From DASWIG01 sp965371445 (GTDB taxonomy: Bacteria; Acidobacteriota; Thermoanaerobaculia; Multivoradales; J023), in contig CBDUYN010000137.1 in NCBI GenBank assembly GCA_965371445.1, positions 1-27,727 on the forward strand: 27,727 nucleotides of DNA, read 5' to 3'. Shown piece after piece: positions 16,076-23,074 of the stretch (its first letter is position 1; the number at the start of each line of letters is the position of its first letter). Both the position numbers and the translations under genes were made by a program. Under the pieces are notes generated by a model. It saw only the letters and a program-made list of their open reading frames with translations, did not search any database and was not told where the DNA came from.

Positions 16076-16792
16076 TCACGGGCCGGCCTGGAGAAAGGCG
16101 TCGAGGACAGCACCGGGCTCGACCTCCCGGGGCTCCCGGCCCGGCTCGAAGATCCGTCCTCCCGTGCTGCCTCGAAGCGTTATCCGCGATCCTTCGACCC
16201 ACAGGAGCGCTCCTTCCCGCAGGCTGAAGACGACCCGGTCGTTCTCCTCATGGAATTCGCGGATCCGCTGCTCGCGGGTCTCCCCTTGGTGGGTCGACGT
16301 AGGGTCTGGATCGAGGTAGTGAGGATTGATCTGAAACGGGACGAGGCCAAGGGCGTCGAAGCTCGGCGGCTCGACGATGGGCATGTCGTTGGTGGTGCGG
16401 ATCGTCGGACAGGCGACGTTGGAGCCGGCGCTGGCGCCCATGTAGGGCATCCCCGCCTCCACCCGGCGCCGGATCGGTGCGAGGAGCTCCAGCTGGTAGA
16501 GACGCCGCAGGAGGCGGAAGGTGTTGCCGCCACCGACGAAGATCGACGGCGCCGCCTCGACGGCGGCCAGCGGATCCGGCGCTTCATGGAGAGAATCGAG
16601 CGTCTTGCCTATCCGGGCGAAGCCCTCCCGGGCGGTCGCGGCGTAGGCGTCCTGGTCGGTGAGGGCGAATGGCACGAAGAGCACCCGGTCGACGGCGTCT
16701 CCGAGGAAGTCAGCGACGTCTCCGGCGCAGTGCTCGAGGTAGCCGCCGCCGTGGGAGTAGGAGTTGCTGATCAGGAGAAGCCTCTTGGCCAT
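16076..16792 (-). CDS. pepE: Peptidase E (alpha-aspartyl dipeptidase, family S51)
   Basis: This 238-residue protein is close to the usual ~230 of PepE. Landmarks are MAKRLLLISNSYSHGGGYLE, the GGGNTFRLL motif (88-95), the nucleophile elbow MGASAGSNVACPT with Ser121, and FQINPHYLD with His158. These correspond to the catalytic Ser120 and His157 of the Salmonella enzyme. PepE is a cytoplasmic serine peptidase specific for dipeptides with N-terminal aspartate. It would fit the final breakdown of peptides produced by the Asp-rich secreted proteins nearby, though that link is inference. It is transcribed on the same strand as the protease but about 380 bases upstream, with its own start; no strong ribosome-binding site is seen before ATG 16792. 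Confidence 0.9.
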   Translation of the reverse strand: MAKRLLLISNSYSHGGGYLEHCAGDVADFLGDAVDRVLFVPFALTDQDAYAATAREGFARIGKTLDSLHEAPDPLAAVEAAPSIFVGGGNTFRLLRRLYQLELLAPIRRRVEAGMPYMGASAGSNVACPTIRTTNDMPIVEPPSFDALGLVPFQINPHYLDPDPTSTHQGETREQRIREFHEENDRVVFSLREGALLWVEGSRITLRGSTGGRIFEPGREPREVEPGAVLDAFLQAGP

Positions 16793-16888
16793 GGCGCCAA
16801 GGCTATCAGGAAACCGCCGTTTCCCGCGACCTCTCGTCCTTCGCGCCGTCTCAGAGCCGCTCAGCCCGGCGGCCGGGAACGGCTCTGT

Positions 16889-17105
16889 GGTAGCATCGTC
16901 GTGCCTGGCCGAATCAGACTATCGCGAAGCGCGCCCCGATCGCTTCGACGCGGCCTACGAGAGACGTCTCGACGACATCACCCGGGAATCGACGTCGATC
17001 CTGCACTACGCCTGGCTCTCCTACCGCTACCGCCGGGTCGTTGTCGGAGTTCCAGAAGTTAAGTTGCCAGCAGGAAAAAGCTGCTGGTGTCGAAGACCTT
17101 GCTGA
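16889..17105 (+). other. Coding-like fragment of unknown origin
   Basis: Between the peptidase E start and the kinase remnants, the plus strand has a short coding-like frame. It contains YREARPDRFDAAYERRLDDI and TRESTSILHYAWLSYRYRRV, and loses protein-like character around VVVGVPE (near 17060) before TGA 17103-17105. No ATG precedes it; a GTG at 16889 is the earliest candidate. It may be the N-terminal remnant of the broken gene downstream or a separate truncated gene. I do not recognise a family. The rest of 16793-17157 holds nothing else I can support. Confidence 0.3.
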
Positions 17106-17279
17106 AGTCGCGTTCGAGGAGGGTGAAAAGCCTGCTGACGTTGTCGCGTTCCTGGTTGAGCTTCTGGCCGAGGTCAGGAGCGCCAGCCTTTTCTGATTCC
17201 TCGGCTCTCGGAGCCGTCGCTTCGAGGGACGATTGAAGGTCTCGATTCACCGGTCGAGTCGCTCGTCGTTGTTCCTCTG

Positions 17280-18374
17280 GTGTACCAGGAGACCGTCCTG
17301 GGTTTCCTGTCGGCCGGGCATCCGCAGGCCGACCTCTACGACGAGGAAGACCTGCGGATTCTGACCTTGCTTGCCAACCAGATCGCGCCGGTCTTGAGCA
17401 GCAAGCGCTTGATGCGCAACCTCAACAAGCTGAACGCCGTGGGTCAGATGCTCACCGAGGAGATCGACGAGGAAGGGGTCCTGGATCACGTGGTGAATCG
17501 CATCCGGGACGCGACCCACGCCGACGTCGTGGTCCTCTATCCCTACCTCGACGCGGAAGAGGGAGACCGGTTCGGCGTCGCGCACTGTGCCGGCGAGTTG
17601 CGCTCGACGCCGCCGCCGGACCTGCCGGGGCGCGAGAGCGTCCCAGGTTTCACCGTCCGGAACCGCGATCCGCGCTTTGCCAAAGACGCGCACCGGCTGG
17701 CTGAGGAGCTGGGGGCAGCGCAGCTGGAAGTCCGCTTCCACGTCCGTGAAGGGATCGCCTCGGTCGTCGCCGTGCCACTCAAGATCGGCGGCGAGGCGGT
17801 CGGAGCGCTGTTCGTCAACTTCCGCGAACGCCAGTCTTTCGACGACCCTCAGAAGCGGCTGATCATCGGCCTCGCGGCGTTCGCCGCGATTGCGATCCGA
17901 AACGCCCGCCGCCTTGGCGAGCACCAAGCGCGGCGCGAGAAGGAGTATGAGGTCCGGACGCGGATCGATCGCGAGCTCAGCCGTACCGCAGACCTCGAAG
18001 GGACCTTGCAGACGATCCTCGAAGGTGCCAACGAGATCGTTCGGGCCTCTGGAACCGCAGGATCTCCCTCACAGAGGGTAAAGGCATCGTCCACTGGGTG
18101 GTCAAGGATCGACGTAGCATCCTCGTCAAGGACCTCCGGACAGAAAAGGGGTGGGGCTCGCGACGGATCAAGTGGCGAGGCGCCGATTTCCTCTCGGAGC
18201 TCGACGTTCCTCTCCTCGACCAGGACCAGGATCGGGTCCTCGGCGTCTTCAATTTCGAGAGCCGAGACGAAGGCGCCTTTAGCGAAGAGGACCAGGCCTT
18301 CGTCGAGAAGCTGGCCAAAGGCGTCGTCTTGGCGGTCAAGAGGGCCAAGGCCCAGAACGAGCTCAACCAGATGA
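17280..18374 (+). pseudogene. Multi-GAF sensor kinase, fragment 1 (end of GAF 1, GAF 2, start of GAF 3)
   Basis: Family-like sequence begins before the first start codon, at about 17170 (FLIPRLSEPSLRGTIEGLDS, VESLVVVPL), and continues with VYQETVLGFLSAGHPQADLY, the end of a GAF domain. A complete GAF domain follows (VLDHVVNRIRDATHADVVVL to VAVPLKIGGEAVGALFVNFR), then a signalling helix and the start of a third GAF (LEGTLQTILEGANEIVRA). After about 18045 the frame loses similarity and the third GAF continues in another frame. GAF domains bind small ligands or chromophores in cytosolic sensors. The 5' end is missing or unrecognisable. The whole 17.2-19.4 kb region is best read as one frameshifted gene. 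Confidence 0.7.
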
Positions 18375-18763
18375 TCATGGGCGAGGTCGGCTGGGAGCAG
18401 CTGCTCGACCTGGTCGTGGACAAGGCGATCGAAGAGACAGGCTCCGATTCCGGAGGATTGGCGCTTTACGACGAAGACGGCGTCCTCAAGATCCATCGTT
18501 TGACGGGAGCCGACCACCAGCTTCCCCGAGGCGAGATGCTCCCGCTGGGGCAGGGGCTCGTCCAGTTGGCGGCAAGCTCAGCGACAGTAGTCAGTTGGAA
18601 GAGGCCTTCCATGTCGTCACCCAAACGGCCGCCGAACGTCTGGGCTGCCTGGCAGTGGTTCGAAAACACGACCCCCGGAGCCGCAAGCTGGCTCTGGTCG
18701 ACCTGGCGGGAGAGGAAGCCTTTGAGCCGCCCTACAAGGAAATGGACGAGAACCAGGGATTAA
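18098..18763 (+). pseudogene. Multi-GAF sensor kinase, fragment 2 (GAF 3 and start of GAF 4)
   Basis: The real coding starts upstream of the GTG, near 18041 (SGLWNRRISLTEGKGIVHWV), continuing GAF 3 from fragment 1. It runs through ILVKDLRTEKGWGSRRIKWR and DVPLLDQDQDRVLGVFNFES, a helical linker, and the start of GAF 4 (LLDLVVDKAIEETGSDSGGL). Similarity ends near 18565-18575. The last ~60 codons are out of frame, and the kinase continues in the next frame. Confidence 0.65.
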
Positions 18764-19293
18764 ACGGCGAGGCGTTCCGGAAACGCGAGACGATCGTCTG
18801 GACCAGCGACGAGAAAAATCACGTCGCCGATCCGTCCGACAAGAAGTCCCAAGGCATGATCATCTCCCCCATACAACTGGGAAAGGGGCCCGAGGATCTC
18901 TACTTCGGCAATCTCGGCGTGAGCTCGCATCAGCGCAACTTCTTCAGGGTTTCCGACTTCGACCTGGTCCAGGGCCTCGCGCAGCGGCTCGCAGTGACCT
19001 GGCACAGGCTGCAGATCATCGAACGTGCGAAAGAGCTCCAAGAGCAGAATCAGCAGGCCGAGATCATGAGCACGTTCGGCATCGCCTCCTACGACTTCGC
19101 GCACCGCCTCGGCAACGACCTCGGCTTCATCCGCTCGCACGTCGGCCTCGTCAGGAGACGGCTCGAGAAAAAGAGCTTTCGCGATTCGGAGGTCGAGAGG
19201 CGCCTGGAGAAGATTGCCCGAGAAGACGGCGGTCCGGAAAGCCTTCAAGACCGCGGTGCGCCTGCGCCGTCTGGCCCTCGTCGAGCTGGCTGA
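18595..19293 (+). pseudogene. Multi-GAF sensor kinase, fragment 3 (last GAF and histidine box)
   Basis: Coding-like sequence starts near 18571 (GKLSDSSQLEEAFHVVTQTA) and gives a further GAF domain (LGCLAVVRKHDPRSRKLALV to FFRVSDFDLVQGLAQRLAVT). A coiled-coil linker (RAKELQEQNQQAEIMSTFGI) leads to a kinase dimerisation motif, ASYDFAHRLGNDLGFIRSHV, whose His is the likely phosphoacceptor. The dimerisation helices run to RRLEKIARED near 19222, then the frame changes. The ATP-binding HATPase domain that should follow (N, G1, F, G2 boxes) is not seen in any frame, so the kinase is truncated and probably non-functional. Confidence 0.7.
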
Positions 19294-19438
19294 GGAGGGC
19301 TTCCCGGGCGCCGAGGAATACGGCATAGCTCTCCTCTACTATGCCTTGAACCTCGCCCGCTACGACGACGTCCCGGCGACGCAGCGCTGCCATGCGCTGA
19401 TGACGGCGTCGCTCCTGATCGAGAGGTGGGGGCTCTAG
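19214..19438 (+). pseudogene. Coding-like tail after the kinase remnant, unknown family
   Basis: This 74-codon frame (KAFKTAVRLRRLALVELAEE, EEYGIALLYYALNLARYDDV, CHALMTASLLIERW) overlaps the end of the kinase fragment in another frame. It is helical and has natural-looking composition but none of the HATPase boxes, so it is probably the C-terminus of a different gene joined by deletion, or a diverged extension. Not recognised. Confidence 0.35.
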
Positions 19439-19476
19439 TCCCCCGGAATCGGGTTCGGCGAATCGTCGGCCAGGTA

Positions 19477-19512
19477 GACCGGCGGGACCGGCGGGACCGG
19501 CGGGACCGGCGG
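19477..19512. repeat. 9-bp tandem repeat, four perfect copies
   Basis: GACCGGCGG is repeated four times without error. On the minus strand it encodes a run of Pro-Pro-Val. Similar but imperfect GGACCGGCA units lie at about 1704-1737. It sits in the 109-base gap before the CRTAC1 gene. Confidence 0.9.
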
Positions 19513-19547
19513 GCCGCCGTCTTGACAGCCCATCGCCGGCAGGGTTA

Positions 19548-21407
19548 GTGTCCCCCCCCGTAATCGAACGCCCGGAGAGCACGGTTTGCCGGCACGGCGC
19601 CCTCCTACGAGCCTCTCCGAGATCCGACAAGCACCACGAGGACTACACCATCTTCCAGGTTCATTCCAGGTGGAGCCTGGCCGCGGCTCTCGCCGTCCTG
19701 GGCTGCGGGACGCCCGAGGCACCGCCGCCGCCCACCGACGCGCCGGCGGCGGCGGCCGCCACGGCCGAGACCCAGCCCGCCGCCGCGCCTCTCCTCGCCG
19801 ACGGCACTGACAGCTGGAACGTGGGCTTTACTCACCATTCCGGCGCCGGCGGCGAGCTCCTCTTTCCCGAGATGATGGGCGCCGGCGTCGCGGTCTTCGA
19901 CGCCGACGGCGACGGCGACCTCGACCTCTATTTCGTGTCGGGTGCGCCGCGGCTGGGCCGTTCTCCGGCGGCCGGCGATCCGGCACCGGACGGCCCGGTC
20001 AACCGGCTCTACCTCCAGGGCGAGGACGGCCGCTACGCCGACGCGACCGACGGCTCCGGCCTCGGCGATCCGGGCTACGGCACGGGTGTCGCGATCGGCG
20101 ACGTCGACAACGACGGCCACGAGGACGTCTTCGTCGCCAACTTCGGTCCCGACCGCCTCTTGCTCGGGCGCGGCGGCGGCAAGTTCGAGGACGCCACCCG
20201 GGCCGCCGGCATCGCGGCCACGGGCGACGGCCCCGAGGACTGGTCGACCTCGGCGGCTTTTTGCGATCTCGACCGCGACGGCTACCTCGACCTCTACGTG
20301 GTGCGCTACGTGGTCTACGACGGCACGGTGAAGTGCACCGACAAGGCGGGGCGGCGGGAGTACTGCGGTCCCGACAGCTTCGTCGACCGCACCGACGTGA
20401 TGCTGCGCAACCTCGGCGACGGCACTTTTCGCGACGTGACCGCCGAGGCGGGCGTCGACGTCGTCACCGGCGCCGGCCTCGGCGTCGTCTGCGAGGACAT
20501 GGACGACGACGGTTGGACGGACGTCTACGTCGCCAACGACGGCGACCCCAACCAGCTATGGATGAACCAGGGCGACGGAACCTTTATCGACGACGCGCTG
20601 ATCATGGGCGCAAGCGTCAACGCCTCCGGGCTCCACGAGGCGGGGATGGGGGTGGTGGCTGCCGACTTCGACAACGACGGCGACCTCGACCTTTTCCTCA
20701 CCCACCTGCGCGACGAGACCAACACCTTCTACCGCAACCTTGGGGCCGGAGTGGGTTTTCAGGACCACACGGTCCAGGCGGGGCTGGCCGCCGCCAGCAC
20801 CCCGTACACGGGATTCGGCACGGCGCCGATCGACGTCGACCTCGACGGCGACCTCGACCTGGTGATCGCCAACGGCCGGGTGAAGCGCGGCAAGACGCTC
20901 ACCGACACGCTGCCAGAGCCGTGGAACGTCTACGCCGAGCCCAACCTCGTGTTCCGTAACGACGATGGCTCTTTTCGTCTGCTGATCGACGAGGTCTCGG
21001 CCTTTGTGGCGCCGATCGAGGTCGGCCGTGCCCTGGCGGTCGGGGACCTCGACGGCGACGGCGACCTCGACCTGGTGCTCAACAACCTCCATGGCCCGGC
21101 GCGGCTCTACCGGAGCGAGCCGCCGCAAGAGCACTGGCTCCTGGTGGACGTTTTCGATCCCCGCCTGAACCGCCGGGCCCTGGGCGCCCGGGTGATCGTC
21201 TCCGCCGGCGAGAGCCGCCAGATGCGCACGGTCCAGAGCGCGATGAGCTACCTCTCCTCCAGCGACCCGCGCGCCCACTTCGGTCTGGGCGGCGAAGGCT
21301 CGCCGGTCACCGTCGTCGTGCGCTGGCCCGACGGCCTCGAAGAGTCTTTTGACGACGTCACGGTCGACCGGTCGATCGTCCTCCGGCGGGGCGAGGGCCG
21401 GCCGTGA
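19548..21407 (+). CDS. CRTAC1/ASPIC-UnbV family lipoprotein with FG-GAP (VCBS) repeats
   Basis: The frame can start at GTG 19548 (619 residues). A lipoprotein signal is visible (SRWSLAAALAVLGCG, lipobox VLGC, Cys53), but about 38 residues precede it without an ATG, so the true start is uncertain or an upstream indel exists. The mature part is a beta-propeller with seven calcium-binding D-x-D-x-D-G loops (e.g. FDADGDGDLDLYF, CDLDRDGYLDLYV, ADFDNDGDLDLFL, GDLDGDGDLDLVL). The C-terminal ASPIC/UnbV domain (GARVIVSAGESRQMRTVQSA, FGLGGEGSPVTVVVRWPDG) follows. Such proteins are exported and probably bind ligands or partners at the surface; the exact role is unknown. It overlaps the next gene by 4 bases (GTGA), indicating an operon with the TPR lipoprotein, a pairing common in Acidobacteriota and Planctomycetota. 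Confidence 0.85.
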   Translation: MSPPVIERPESTVCRHGALLRASPRSDKHHEDYTIFQVHSRWSLAAALAVLGCGTPEAPPPPTDAPAAAAATAETQPAAAPLLADGTDSWNVGFTHHSGAGGELLFPEMMGAGVAVFDADGDGDLDLYFVSGAPRLGRSPAAGDPAPDGPVNRLYLQGEDGRYADATDGSGLGDPGYGTGVAIGDVDNDGHEDVFVANFGPDRLLLGRGGGKFEDATRAAGIAATGDGPEDWSTSAAFCDLDRDGYLDLYVVRYVVYDGTVKCTDKAGRREYCGPDSFVDRTDVMLRNLGDGTFRDVTAEAGVDVVTGAGLGVVCEDMDDDGWTDVYVANDGDPNQLWMNQGDGTFIDDALIMGASVNASGLHEAGMGVVAADFDNDGDLDLFLTHLRDETNTFYRNLGAGVGFQDHTVQAGLAAASTPYTGFGTAPIDVDLDGDLDLVIANGRVKRGKTLTDTLPEPWNVYAEPNLVFRNDDGSFRLLIDEVSAFVAPIEVGRALAVGDLDGDGDLDLVLNNLHGPARLYRSEPPQEHWLLVDVFDPRLNRRALGARVIVSAGESRQMRTVQSAMSYLSSSDPRAHFGLGGEGSPVTVVVRWPDGLEESFDDVTVDRSIVLRRGEGRP

Positions 21408-22825
21408 GCCGCCGAGGCGGCCTGGCGGGGCTGGCCCTGGCGGTCCTCTTCGCGGTCGCCTGCGCGGAGCCGGGCTCCGAGACGCCGACCCCGGCGGCCG
21501 ACGCTGCGCCTCAGGTCCCCGAACCGGACCTGACCGACATGGAGCCGCAGGTGAAGAAGCGGTTCCGGGAGACGATGACGGCGGTCGAGGCGAAGCCGCA
21601 GTCCGCCGAGGCGTGGGGCCGTTTCGGCATGGTGGCCCACGCTCACGAGCTCTGGGTAGAGGCCCTCGCCGCCTATCTCCAGGCCGAGAAGCTCGACCCG
21701 ACGGACGAGCGCTGGCCCTACTACCACGGCGACGTTTTAAGCGTCGTGGGAACGGATCCCGAGGCGTCGGCACAGGCGTTTCGCCGGAGCATGGCGCTCT
21801 ACCCCGACTACGCACCGGCGCACATGCGCCTCGGCAGGGTGCTCCTCGCCGCCGGTCAGGAGGCGGCGGCGGCGACGGAGCTCGAGCGCGCCCTCGAGCT
21901 GAAGCCGGACCTGCAACCGGCGCGGGTGACCCTGGCCCAGATCCGGCTCTCCGAGGGCAAGCTCGACCTCGCTCGGGAGATGCTCGAGGAGATCCTCGAA
22001 TCGGAGCCACGGCACGCCCAGGCCCTCTCCGCCCTGGGCCAGGTCTACATGCGCCAGGGCCGGCGCGACGAGGCCCGGGTGATCGCCGAGCGCGCCCGCC
22101 ACGCCGCCATCTACAACCTCTTTTCCGACCCGCTGTTCTCGCCGGTCGTGGCCGAAGGCGTGAGCTCGATCCTGATCTGGGATCGCGCCAAGGCCTTTCT
22201 CGACAACGGCAACGACGAGCAGGCGGCGCGGGGCCTGCTCCAGGTGGTGACCCTGAAGCCGGAGAACGCCGACGCACACCAGCAGCTCGCCGTCGCCTAC
22301 GGCAATCTGGGGGACCTGAGCCGCTCGCGCCACCACCTGGAGCGGGCCGTCGCCCTCGTACCCGATCGCGTCGACGCCCTGATCCAACTCGTCATGGTGC
22401 AGCTCGAGCAACAGGATCCGGCGCCGGCGACCGGGCACCTGCGGCGCATCCTGGAGCTCGTGCCGGACGACCCGGACGCCCGTTGGCTGCTGGGCAGGGC
22501 GCGGTTGCTGTCCGGGGACTTACGCGGCGCTCTCGCCTCTTTCGAGCAGGCCGCGGCGGCGGGCGGCGAGGTGCCGGTCTGGGCGCGCAGCGAGTGGGGC
22601 AGCGCGCTGGCCCAGAGCGGCCGGCCCGTCGCCGCCCTCGAACAGCTCCGGGCCGCGCTCGCCGCCGATCCCGACAACGCGCAGGCCCTCTTCTACACCG
22701 GCCTGGTCCACGAAGGCACGGGCCGGATCGAGGAGGCTCTGGCGCAGTACTGCGCCTCGTTGAGGGCGCAGCCCAACCCGGGCGCAGGAGCACGATTGAG
22801 CGCCCTCGGCCGGACGTGTGACTGA
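21404..22825 (+). CDS. TPR-repeat lipoprotein
   Basis: This 473-residue protein starts with GTG overlapping the stop of the CRTAC1 gene. The N-terminus MSRRGGLAGLALAVLFAVAC is an export signal with a slightly non-canonical lipobox (AVAC); an acidic Pro/Ala linker follows. The rest is tandem TPR units, clear in DYAPAHMRLGRVLLAAGQEA, ELKPDLQPARVTLAQIRLSE, EPRHAQALSALGQVYMRQGR, KPENADAHQQLAVAYGNLGD and DPDNAQALFYTGLVHEGTGR, about ten in all. TPRs form a protein-docking superhelix. With the translational coupling, the likely job is to bind or present the UnbV-type partner at the membrane; this is inference. No enzymatic motif is visible. No clear terminator is seen after the stop. Confidence 0.85.
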   Translation: MSRRGGLAGLALAVLFAVACAEPGSETPTPAADAAPQVPEPDLTDMEPQVKKRFRETMTAVEAKPQSAEAWGRFGMVAHAHELWVEALAAYLQAEKLDPTDERWPYYHGDVLSVVGTDPEASAQAFRRSMALYPDYAPAHMRLGRVLLAAGQEAAAATELERALELKPDLQPARVTLAQIRLSEGKLDLAREMLEEILESEPRHAQALSALGQVYMRQGRRDEARVIAERARHAAIYNLFSDPLFSPVVAEGVSSILIWDRAKAFLDNGNDEQAARGLLQVVTLKPENADAHQQLAVAYGNLGDLSRSRHHLERAVALVPDRVDALIQLVMVQLEQQDPAPATGHLRRILELVPDDPDARWLLGRARLLSGDLRGALASFEQAAAAGGEVPVWARSEWGSALAQSGRPVAALEQLRAALAADPDNAQALFYTGLVHEGTGRIEEALAQYCASLRAQPNPGAGARLSALGRTCD

Positions 22826-22877
22826 GGAGGACGGAGCTTCCGGGAGCACGGCGCCCGGCGCGGCGCGCGTCCATTTT

Positions 22878-22896
22878 CTTGAATTCGGAATCCAAG
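22878..22896. promoter_or_regulatory. Imperfect palindrome, candidate activator site upstream of the receptor
   Basis: CTTGAATTCGGAATCCAAG is symmetrical at 16 of 19 positions. Its centre is about 140 bp upstream of the start predicted for the sigma-54 promoter at 23000-23015, a normal enhancer distance. It differs from the TTCTCA/TGAGAA palindromes before the protease, so a different regulator, or chance, is possible. Confidence 0.35.
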
Positions 22897-22999
22897 GTAT
22901 TGACTTCACCGCGAGCTTTTTGAGAGTGTCGAATGAGTCGGGATCCGATCCGAGCCACAGATTCAGCATCCACACGGCCCAAATGCAGCCTTGCCTTGT

Positions 23000-23015
23000 T
23001 GGTACGTTTCTTGCA
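23000..23015 (+). promoter_or_regulatory. Sigma-54 (-24/-12) promoter of the TonB-dependent receptor gene
   Basis: TGGTACGTTTCTTGCA fits TGGCAyG-N4-TTGCw with one change (C to T in GGC), and GG and GC are 10 bases apart. Transcription would start near 23027, about 48 bases before ATG 23075. It lies in the 249-base gap after the TPR gene and is the only good promoter I see there. Confidence 0.7.
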
Positions 23016-23074
23016 TAGAGGCCACTTGGAGTTTCCAGGCACCAAAACCCCTAAACGGGAGAGGAGAAAAGCGC

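Noticed and set aside
17059..17250. Minus-strand 63-codon frame (QERDNVSRLFTLLERDFSKV, FDTSSFFLLAT end)
   Set aside because: It reads somewhat like a protein C-terminus, but it has no upstream context and overlaps the start of the GAF kinase coding on the other strand; a short inverted fragment cannot be excluded.
19522..19549. Possible sigma-70 promoter (TTGACA, 16 bp, GTTAGT) before the CRTAC1 gene
   Set aside because: The -35 is perfect, but the -10 match is weak and would overlap the only available GTG start at 19548; kept only as a hint that the true start may lie further downstream.
20556..22277. A 573-codon minus-strand frame opposite the CRTAC1 and TPR genes
   Set aside because: Arg/Pro-rich antisense shadow; both plus-strand genes have clear families and a GTGA overlap.
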